Positions 58,236 through 64,000 of a stretch of 64,000 nt of DNA are shown here, in pieces. Origin of the DNA: Sideroxydans sp. (GTDB taxonomy: Bacteria; Pseudomonadota; Gammaproteobacteria; Burkholderiales; Gallionellaceae); contig JAQTUV010000007.1 in the NCBI GenBank assembly GCA_028707175.1, positions 1-64,000 on the forward strand. The letters are read 5' to 3'. The notes under the pieces are model-generated. The model saw only the letters and a program-made list of their open reading frames with translations, did no database searches and was not told where the DNA came from. The number at the start of each line of letters is the position of its first letter. Position 1 is the first letter of the stretch. Made by a program: the position numbers and the translations under genes.

Positions 58236-59859
58236 AACCCAGCCTCGCCAAGTTATCGCGTATCGCCCTTTCCAATCCCGCACTCTCGCCGAACTGCTCG
58301 TTCAACTGCGCAGTGAGCCGCGCCATCTTTTCCTCGAAAGGCTCGCCGTCTTGTTCCTGTTCTGCCGCGCCAACGTAGCGACCTGGGGTGAGAACATAGT
58401 CATGTTTGCGAATGTCATTAAGCACGACGGATTTGCAGAAGGCGGGTATATCTTCGTAGCCTTCACCTTTTTTCCATGCATGGAAGGTGGCGGCGATCTT
58501 GCGGATGTCTTCTTCCGCGAAGTCGCGCAGCACGCGATCTTTCATGTAGCCGAGGTTGCGGGCGTCGATGAACAAGGTGTGGTTCTTGCGATCTCGCCAG
58601 CCGCTACGTGCCGTCTTGTTGCGGGTGAGGAACCAGATGCAGGCAGGTATCTGAGTGTTGGTGAAAAGCTGACCGGGCAGCGCGACCATGCATTCGACGA
58701 GATCGGCTTCGATAATGGCCTTGCGTATCTCGCCTTCGTTGTTGGTGTTGCTGCTCATGGAGCCGTTGGCGAGCAGCAGGGCCATGCTGCCGTTGGGGGC
58801 GAGGTGGTGGATCATGTGCTGCATCCACGCGAAGTTGGCGTTGCCGGCGGGCGGGATGCCATATTTCCAGCGCGGGTCGTCGTCTTTTACGCCGGCGTTC
58901 CATTCCTTCATGTTGAAGGGCGGGTTGGCCATGATGAAGTCGGCACGCAGGTCGGGGTGCTGGTCGCGGGTGTAGGTGCTAGCGGGTTCCTTGCCGAGGT
59001 CGAAATCCATGCCGCGAATCGCCATGTTCATGCAGGCGAGCTTCCAGGTGGTGGGGTTGGACTCCTGCCCGTAAACGGAAAGTTGGCCGATGCGCCCACC
59101 GTGTTCTTCGACGAATTTTTCAGATGAAACGAAGAAGCCGCCGGAGCCGCAGGCGGGGTCGTACACGCGGCCTTTATAAGGCTCCAGCATTTCGACAATG
59201 GTGGTGACGATGCTCTTGGGCGTGTAGTACTGCCCGCCCTTCTTGCCTTCGGCAATGGCGAACTGGCCGAGGAAATATTCATAGACGTGGCCGAGGATGT
59301 CTTTGGCTTTGAGCGTGTGATGCTTAAAGGGGACTTCGGCGATGAGGTCGATCAGACCGGGGAGTGCGCTGTCGATCTGTTTGCGCGCATAGTCTTTTTC
59401 CAGCACGCCTTTGAGTTTGGTATTTTCTTTTTCAACGGCTTCGAGCGCGTCGTCAAGCAGGCGTCCGATGCCGTTGAATTTGTATTCGTAAACCTTGCCG
59501 TTTTTGACCTCAAGCTTGGTGCCGTTGGCGACCTTGGCGTGATCCTTGATGAAGTCCCAGCGCGCTAGCGCAGGCACCCAGAATACGTTTTTCTCGGTGT
59601 AGTAGTCACGCGCTTCGAGTTCCTGTTCGATCAGCTCTGCGCTGTCGGGGCCGAGGTAGTAATCGTTCTTAGGGTCAATGAACGCAGCCTGCAATTCTTC
59701 GCGACGTTCTTTGAATGCATCGGATACGTATTTGAGAAAGATGAGGCCGAGTACGACGTGCTTATAAACTGCCGCATCGAGCATAGGAAGCAGCTTGTTT
59801 GCTGCGGTCCATAATTTCTTGTCGAGTTCGTTGAGAAACTGCTGCTCTTCATTATTCAT
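58225..59859 (-). CDS. hsdM: Type I restriction-modification methyltransferase subunit HsdM
   Basis: N6-adenine methyltransferase. The 544 residues have the helical N-terminal domain (FLNELDKKLWTAANKLLPML, YVSDAFKERREELQ). The AdoMet motif lies in VYDPACGSGGFFVSSEKF and the catalytic NPPF in FIMANPPFNMKEW. The C-terminal region near residue 490 onward is complete. The ATG at 59859 has GGGGAG upstream. It begins the operon hsdM-hsdS-FRG-PD-(D/E)XK-AlbA_2-hsdR. Confidence 0.97.
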   Translation of the reverse strand: MNNEEQQFLNELDKKLWTAANKLLPMLDAAVYKHVVLGLIFLKYVSDAFKERREELQAAFIDPKNDYYLGPDSAELIEQELEARDYYTEKNVFWVPALARWDFIKDHAKVANGTKLEVKNGKVYEYKFNGIGRLLDDALEAVEKENTKLKGVLEKDYARKQIDSALPGLIDLIAEVPFKHHTLKAKDILGHVYEYFLGQFAIAEGKKGGQYYTPKSIVTTIVEMLEPYKGRVYDPACGSGGFFVSSEKFVEEHGGRIGQLSVYGQESNPTTWKLACMNMAIRGMDFDLGKEPASTYTRDQHPDLRADFIMANPPFNMKEWNAGVKDDDPRWKYGIPPAGNANFAWMQHMIHHLAPNGSMALLLANGSMSSNTNNEGEIRKAIIEADLVECMVALPGQLFTNTQIPACIWFLTRNKTARSGWRDRKNHTLFIDARNLGYMKDRVLRDFAEEDIRKIAATFHAWKKGEGYEDIPAFCKSVVLNDIRKHDYVLTPGRYVGAAEQEQDGEPFEEKMARLTAQLNEQFGESAGLERAIRDNLARLGYGG

Positions 59860-59970
59860 AATGCCAACCAACTCCCCTTTATTGGCCGCAGAGTGTCGCA
59901 TTCAGCGGGCGGTGTGTCTATATGCCATTTGGCCTATATATATTCAGTGCGGCCATATACCTTTTGTTTG

Positions 59971-59989
59971 TGGTCACAAATTGTGGCCA
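59971..59989. promoter_or_regulatory. Palindrome upstream of hsdM
   Basis: TGGTCACAA-A-TTGTGGCCA is a 19-bp dyad with one mismatch pair, about 112 bases before hsdM. Repeated TATATA/GGCC motifs lie between it and the gene. It fits an operator for this locus, but no promoter is unambiguous. Confidence 0.4.
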
Positions 59990-59996
59990 TAAAGAA

Positions 59997-60025
59997 GAAA
60001 GCCTCGCATCGCTGCGAGGCTTTCG
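59997..60025. terminator. Terminator hairpin, duplicate of the tRNA terminator
   Basis: AAGCCTCGCA-TCGC-TGCGAGGCTTT forms a long GC stem flanked by A and T runs. It is identical over about 27 bases to the hairpin at 62832-62858 after the tRNA. Here it separates the 92-residue gene from hsdM. Confidence 0.8.
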
Positions 60026-60045
60026 TTATTAGTGCACTTGCACTT

Positions 60046-60324
60046 TCAATGGTGCAGCGCTTTATCCAACGAGTGGTGAAACTTCTCGGCGTCGTGTTGG
60101 TTGACGTGATATTTGATGGTGGGGCCGGTCATCAATTTGGCACAGGAGTTCACCAGTTCCATGGCGATGGGATATTTGCCAGTAGCGATGGCTTGGGTGA
60201 GGAAGGTGAGGCGATTGCCTGCGTCTTCTAGGGTGAGGCAGAAGTGGTGTTCGTCATCGGTGATGCTAATGCTTTTGACACCTGCGTGGGTGACGGCTTG
60301 GCAATGGAAGCGTTTCTTTGACAT
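60046..60324 (-). CDS. Small hypothetical protein
   Basis: The 92 residues (MSKKRFHCQAVTHAGVKSIS at the start, EKFHHSLDKALHH at the end) are not recognised. It is soluble and His-rich with no signal peptide. GGAGA lies a good distance before the ATG, so translation is plausible. It points toward hsdM, but a terminator lies between them. It is in the accessory island. Confidence 0.55.
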   Translation of the reverse strand: MSKKRFHCQAVTHAGVKSISITDDEHHFCLTLEDAGNRLTFLTQAIATGKYPIAMELVNSCAKLMTGPTIKYHVNQHDAEKFHHSLDKALHH

Positions 60325-60485
60325 GGTGTTCTCCGGTGGTGATGTGTGCTTTGCGAATGCGCGGCAGTCTGCGCGCGGCCGCTGGGTGTGTCAAAGTTTT
60401 CGCTGTATGCGTGCGGGTTGCTGTTTGTCGTGCGGGTGTTGTTGTGCTGGTAAAGTGGGCGCCTATCGCGATCTGAGGATTCATC

Positions 60486-62048
60486 ATGAGTGTTGAAATG
60501 TGGCTGCTACGTTTTGGGTGTCACTTGGGCAAGGCGCTGTTGTTGCTGGCTTGTGTGATGGCTTCAGCGAAAGCAGAGGGCGTGGGCAATGCGGATGAGG
60601 GGGTGGTGACGTGGTCGCTGACTGCGCAGGATTTTGTTTGCTTGCAGGATAGCCAGGCTTGCTCTACTGCTGGGCATGCCAGCACTCGTGGAGCGGTGGA
60701 TATGCGCCCCTGTGCGGGTGAATCAGCGGGGAAAGTCAGCGTCACTGCATCAAATCAAATTCCAGCGTGCTTTTTCGAATACTTGGCGGATTTGCAGGGG
60801 GTGGATTTTGCTTCGCCTGATTTGCTCTGGCAGGCGGTGAAGGCAAAGTTTGTATTGGCTAACTATCACTACTCCACGCAACAAATGATTGAAAAGGTGA
60901 TCGATCGCAATATCGGCGAGGTGCTAGATGCAGCGACACTTAAAAAAGCCCGTGGTGAGTTGGGCCTATGGGGGCAGTTTGAGACGCTCAATGGTCGAAG
61001 CATTAAGCATTCGACAGATTTCAAGGCTGAGCTGAGTCGTTCGCTCGCGGCGCTTGGTGAGCGATTAGAACCTTACCGCGCCGTGATGATGAATCAGGCA
61101 CGCAAGGTGCACCGTTACGATGCGGGCAGCACAGTGCAATGGCAGCCTTTGCGCAAGACTGAAGGTGCATTGGCTGGTGAGGTGTATGGCTTCATGCCGT
61201 TCTGGCTGGCGGCTGAAAAGCGTGTGATTGATTTTGGGGCACAGACTCGGCTGGGCTATTACGCGGTGAGTTTTGATGAGCGCGGCAGCGTGACGCATGA
61301 TGAGCCGTGGCGCGCGTTGAATGGGGCTTTTTCCCAACAAATCGGCAAGGAAGGTGGCAAGTTGGATATGGTCGTCTATCGCAATGATTGGGCGGCATGG
61401 GCGCGACTGAGTGGTGCGGATAAGCAGCGTATTTTTTCAACGCTTGCTGACGATATCGTGAAGCGGGTTGAGATTCCGCGCAGCCATTTATTTTCCCGAT
61501 TGAAGCCCTATCTGACTTTGGGTTTGAGTGATGCGCCTGTGCTGGGCGATGGCGTGACGCTGTATTTCGAACACTATCCACAAGATGCGGAATCGGTTGA
61601 GGCGTTCACATTTTTGCTGGATGCGCTGAGTAACAAGTTGGATGCAAATAGGCGCGGCGTGTCGCTGAACATCATGTTGCACAGTGATGAGATGGGCAAA
61701 GGAATCTACGACTACGAAAGATTGCATGCACGTGTGGCGCATCCATCCAAACAGAATTTGAAGACGATGCTGTTGGTGATGCTACAAGAGCCAACGATGA
61801 ACAATAAAAAGCAACTGAGATTCGCCATCGAAAACGCGCTTCATGGCGAGCAAAGACAAACGCTGTTGCGACATACCGTGATGGTGTTGAGCTTTGATGG
61901 GCACAACGTTCCCCAATTAGAGGACGATATCATTTACGCCAAAGATAATTTCGGTGGGGTGGGATTCTGGATGCAACCTGCAACTGTGAACACCAACGAA
62001 GTCAACGCGACGATTGCGGCAAAGTTGCACGAACGTTATCAACCTTGA
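60486..62048 (+). CDS. Exported protein of unknown function
   Basis: The 520 residues have an N-terminal signal peptide (hydrophobic LGKALLLLACVMASAKA). After it lies a region with four to five cysteines (FVCLQDSQACST, MRPCAGES, PACFFEYL). At about 240 GEVYGFMPFWLAAEKRVIDF and RLGYYAVSFDERGSV resemble the start of GH18-like (chitinase-type) barrels, which would end near residue 510, but I see no DxxDxDxE catalytic motif. The fold call is therefore weak. GAGGA precedes the ATG by about six bases. It lies in the island and has no obvious partner. Confidence 0.7.
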   Translation: MSVEMWLLRFGCHLGKALLLLACVMASAKAEGVGNADEGVVTWSLTAQDFVCLQDSQACSTAGHASTRGAVDMRPCAGESAGKVSVTASNQIPACFFEYLADLQGVDFASPDLLWQAVKAKFVLANYHYSTQQMIEKVIDRNIGEVLDAATLKKARGELGLWGQFETLNGRSIKHSTDFKAELSRSLAALGERLEPYRAVMMNQARKVHRYDAGSTVQWQPLRKTEGALAGEVYGFMPFWLAAEKRVIDFGAQTRLGYYAVSFDERGSVTHDEPWRALNGAFSQQIGKEGGKLDMVVYRNDWAAWARLSGADKQRIFSTLADDIVKRVEIPRSHLFSRLKPYLTLGLSDAPVLGDGVTLYFEHYPQDAESVEAFTFLLDALSNKLDANRRGVSLNIMLHSDEMGKGIYDYERLHARVAHPSKQNLKTMLLVMLQEPTMNNKKQLRFAIENALHGEQRQTLLRHTVMVLSFDGHNVPQLEDDIIYAKDNFGGVGFWMQPATVNTNEVNATIAAKLHERYQP

Positions 62049-62099
62049 ACATCGCGGCAATGGCCGTGCTGCTGTTGTCAGATTGATGCGCAAAACAAA

Positions 62100-62138
62100 G
62101 CGGCTTAAGGGATCAACCTTAAGCCGCCTGTTTTTTTG
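62100..62138. terminator. Bidirectional terminator after the exported-protein gene
   Basis: GCGGCTTAAGG-GATCAA-CCTTAAGCCGC is a perfect 11-bp stem followed by CTG and eight T's on the plus strand. On the minus strand it also lies directly behind the tRNA 3' fragment, as a tRNA terminator would. Confidence 0.9.
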
Positions 62139-62175
62139 GTGGGCCCTCCCGGACTTGAACCGGGGACCAAAGGAT
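62137..62175 (-). pseudogene. 3' fragment of a tRNA gene (attachment-site remnant)
   Basis: The minus strand reads variable loop, T arm (CCCGG TTCAAGT CCGGG), acceptor strand AGGGCCC and ACCA, the 3' half of a tRNA. It matches the intact tRNA at 62865-62903 in the same orientation, except that the T-stem pairs differ. No 5' half is present. Confidence 0.85.
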
Positions 62176-62233
62176 CAATATATTTTGAAACCTACTTGCG
62201 AAATCGTCGGTCAAGTATGCGTCCAGTTATTGG

Positions 62234-62557
62234 TCAAGCAAACCCCAAGAAAACTGCTAACGCTCGATTGACTGCCAACATCGTTTGGTCGTCCATATGC
62301 CCGATCACGTCGCCAATCTTGTCGCGTGAGATGGATTGCGGTTTATCCACCATCACTTGGGATGGTTTGCCCAATCCGTTTTGCTCCGTTGGTGTCACAG
62401 CGATTCGAAACAATGGGGTATCACGCAATTCGCTGGTGATTGGCAAGATGGTGACGGAAGGATGGCTGCCGAACATATCTGATTGGATGACCAAGGCTGG
62501 GCGAGGTTTGCCAAGATCGCCCTGCAAGGCCACTGTTACCAGATCACCCCGCCTCAT
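62234..62557 (-). CDS. mazF: Type II toxin, MazF/PemK family endoribonuclease
   Basis: The 107 residues show the MazF fold: MRRGDLVTVALQGDLGKPRPALVIQSD, TILPITSELRDTPLFRI, and KPSQVMVDKPQSISRDKIGDV with the catalytic Arg/Ser/Thr region. It should cut mRNA at short motifs when the antitoxin is lost. The ATG overlaps the antitoxin stop (ATGA). The length is normal. Confidence 0.93.
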   Translation of the reverse strand: MRRGDLVTVALQGDLGKPRPALVIQSDMFGSHPSVTILPITSELRDTPLFRIAVTPTEQNGLGKPSQVMVDKPQSISRDKIGDVIGHMDDQTMLAVNRALAVFLGFA

Positions 62558-62766
62558 TGCCAACCTTCGTGATCACCTGCCGCTTCAAGCCATTCGGTCG
62601 TTTCGCGTTCGTGTGCATCACCTTGCAGTAAAAGCGATTGACGTCGGCATTCTTCGGCAAAACCCGCACGTCGCGTATCTGGCACCCATATTTGTACTGG
62701 GCGCAAGCCAGATTCGCGCAATGCGGCGCGATGCTTTTGTACTCGTTCAGATGTGGCTACGCGCAT
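62554..62766 (-). CDS. mazE: Antitoxin, MazE-family (DUF3018)
   Basis: The 70 residues contain the DUF3018 pattern ALRESGLRPVQIWVPDTRRA and FAEECRRQSLLLQGDA, typical of antitoxins paired with this MazF branch. GGAGG lies five bases before the ATG at 62766. It should bind its own promoter and neutralise the downstream toxin. Confidence 0.9.
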   Translation of the reverse strand: MRVATSERVQKHRAALRESGLRPVQIWVPDTRRAGFAEECRRQSLLLQGDAHERETTEWLEAAGDHEGWQ

Positions 62767-62787
62767 GGAAACCTCCAATTGTTTTCA

Positions 62788-62835
62788 TTACATGTAACGC
62801 ATGGTAGCTGGGCTTTTTGTTACATGCAACAAAAA
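62788..62835. promoter_or_regulatory. Paired palindromes upstream of mazE
   Basis: A perfect TTACATGTAA at 62788-62797 is followed 16 bases on by a larger dyad centred on GTTACATGCAAC (62814-62835, 10 of 11 pairs matching). Both share the core TTACATG, as expected for two operator sites of a self-regulating toxin-antitoxin operon. The second overlaps the tRNA terminator. Confidence 0.55.
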
Positions 62836-62862
62836 GCCTCGCATCGCTGCGAGGCTTTCGTT
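62830..62862 (-). terminator. Terminator of the tRNA gene
   Basis: AAAGCCTCGCA-GCGA-TGCGAGGCTTTTT, read on the minus strand a few bases after the tRNA CCA end. The stem is also found at 59997-60025. Confidence 0.85.
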
Positions 62863-62864
62863 TT

Positions 62865-62941
62865 TGGTGGGCCCGGACGGACTTGAACCGTCGACCAAAG
62901 GATTATGAGTCCTCTGCTCTAACCAACTGAGCTACAGGCCC
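62865..62941 (-). tRNA. tRNA with CAT anticodon (Ile2 or elongator Met)
   Basis: A complete 77-base cloverleaf. Acceptor GGGCCTG pairs with CGGGCCC, the D arm contains AGCTCAGTTGGTTAGAGC, the anticodon loop is CTCATAA (CAT), the T arm is GACGG TTCAAGT CCGTC, and CCA is encoded. The TTTGGTCG after the anticodon stem is closer to E. coli ileX than to metT, so I lean to tRNA-Ile(CAT) needing lysidine. An elongator methionine tRNA cannot be excluded. Confidence 0.95.
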
Positions 62942-62948
62942 GTAAGGC

Positions 62949-64000
62949 TTAGCTCTCGCCGTCGAGGAAGCTCTTGAGCTTCTCGGAGCGTGAAGGATGA
63001 CGCAGTTTGCGCAGTGCCTTGGCTTCGATCTGGCGGATACGTTCGCGGGTCACGTCGAATTGTTTGCCGACTTCTTCGAGTGTGTGGTCGGTGTTCATTT
63101 CGATACCGAAGCGCATACGCAATACTTTGGCTTCACGTGCGGTGAGCGAATCCAAGATGTCTTTGGTGACGTTGCGCAGGCTGTCGTAAACGGCGGCTTC
63201 GACGGGTGCGAGGCTGTTGCCGTCTTCGATGAAGTCACCCAAGTGCGAGTCGTCATCATCGCCCACGGGTGTTTCCATGGAGATTGGCTCTTTGGCGATT
63301 TTGAGAATCTTGCGAATCTTGTCTTCTGGCATTTCCATCTTAGTCGCCAAGGTGGCGGCATCGGCATCCACACCTGTCTCTTGCAAGATTTGGCGCGAGA
63401 TGCGATTCATCTTGTTGATGGTTTCGATCATGTGCACCGGAATACGGATGGTGCGCGCTTGGTCGGCGATGGAGCGTGTGATCGCTTGGCGAATCCACCA
63501 TGTTGCATACGTCGAGAATTTGTAACCACGACGGTATTCGAATTTATCCACGGCCTTCATCAAGCCGATGTTGCCTTCTTGGATAAGGTCGAGGAATTGC
63601 AAACCACGGTTGGTGTATTTCTTGGCGATGGAGATGACGAGGCGCAAGTTAGCCTCGATCATGTCGCGCTTCGCACGGCGTGCTTTCGCTTCGCCGTTGG
63701 TCATTTGTTTGTTGATGTCTTTCAGATCAAGAATGGGGATGCCCACGCGTTGCTGTAAGGCATACATCTTTTTCTGTTGCTCGACGATGGCATGTTGGTA
63801 ACGCACAAGTGATTCGCTGTATGGCTTCTTAGCGGCGATTTCTTGTTTGACCCATTCCAAGTTTTGCTCGTTAGGCGGAAACACTTTGATGAAGTGTGGG
63901 CGCGGCATACGTGCTTTGGTGACGCAAATTTCTTGGATGGCGCGCTCACAACCGCGCACTTCTTCTACCAAGCCGCGCATGGTGTCGCACAAGGCGTCCA
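62949..64000 (-). CDS. rpoD: Primary sigma factor RpoD, 5' end cut by window edge
   Basis: Housekeeping sigma-70. The visible C-terminal 350 residues include region 2 ([41 protein letters not shown] then ATWWIRQAI), region 3 and region 4 ([40 protein letters not shown]). The frame is open through the right edge, where a further 250 or more residues are expected. The stop lies seven bases from the tRNA. Confidence 0.97.
   Translation of the reverse strand, partial: DALCDTMRGLVEEVRGCERAIQEICVTKARMPRPHFIKVFPPNEQNLEWVKQEIAAKKPYSESLVRYQHAIVEQQKKMYALQQRVGIPILDLKDINKQMTNGEAKARRAKRDMIEANLRLVISIAKKYTNRGLQFLDLIQEGNIGLMKAVDKFEYRRGYKFSTYATWWIRQAITRSIADQARTIRIPVHMIETINKMNRISRQILQETGVDADAATLATKMEMPEDKIRKILKIAKEPISMETPVGDDDDSHLGDFIEDGNSLAPVEAAVYDSLRNVTKDILDSLTAREAKVLRMRFGIEMNTDHTLEEVGKQFDVTRERIRQIEAKALRKLRHPSRSEKLKSFLDGES

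Noticed and set aside
58192-59127. 311-codon plus-strand open frame
   Set aside because: Antisense to hsdM; low-complexity product with no domain, while the minus strand encodes clear HsdM motifs.
62014-62807. Two plus-strand open frames beginning with GPPGLEPGT- and PDLNRGP-like peptides
   Set aside because: These peptides are the well-known result of translating the 3' end of a tRNA gene. The rest of each frame is antisense to mazF and mazE.

Overview
The window is a contiguous piece of a betaproteobacterial chromosome. The conserved gene orders point to the Nitrosomonadales/Gallionellaceae part of the class: glyA-nrdR-ribD-ribE-ribBA-ribH-nusB-thiL-pgpA; ilvB-ilvN-ilvC-pssA; the Rnf/Rsx operon followed by nth and DUF1841; aat-bpt; lptF/lptG divergent from pepA-holC-valS; and an ECF sigma factor with DUF3619 and DUF3106. 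The family-level placement is a guess from gene order, not a computed result. Both window edges cut genes: cysS on the left and rpoD on the right.

From 1 to about 49.2 kb the content is core. It holds tRNA charging (cysS, glnS, valS), a periplasmic TPR / L,D-transpeptidase / cyclophilin operon, lpxH, the riboflavin and thiamine-phosphate block, a LysM-FecR protein, pmbA, darP, an esterase, a PilZ-like protein, the two N-degron transferases, pyrD and an HDOD-REC-GGDEF regulator. It continues with the complete rsxABCDGE electron-transport operon, pssA, branched-chain amino acid synthesis, the sigma/DUF3619/DUF3106 unit, the LPS-export permeases, valS, a TusA-like/rhodanese pair, a Ser/Thr kinase with a cyclic-nucleotide-binding domain, a BepA-like M48 protease and slyX. 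Most of these genes are translationally coupled through ATGA or TGATG overlaps.

From about 49.2 to 62.86 kb, between slyX and a CAT-anticodon tRNA beside rpoD, lies an accessory island. Its main part is a minus-strand type I restriction-modification operon, hsdM-hsdS-(FRG protein)-(PD-(D/E)XK protein)-(AlbA_2/HATPase protein)-hsdR. The FRG-domain protein ends in a segment that closely matches the C-terminus of the HsdR subunit in the same operon. This suggests an accessory effector that docks on the HsdM/HsdS core as HsdR does. hsdR is frameshifted exactly at a perfect 16-bp inverted repeat. A decayed second copy of the hsdR start lies in front of the AlbA_2 gene and records how the locus was assembled. 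The island also holds two genes I do not recognise, and a MazE/MazF toxin-antitoxin pair lying between the intact tRNA and a displaced 3' tRNA fragment. That arrangement is what integration at a tRNA gene leaves behind.

No CRISPR array, rRNA, riboswitch or transposase was seen. Non-coding repeats include a palindromic element at 7.82 kb, a REP-like doublet at 45.45 kb and duplicated terminators inside the island. No gene-free stretch exceeds 300 bases.
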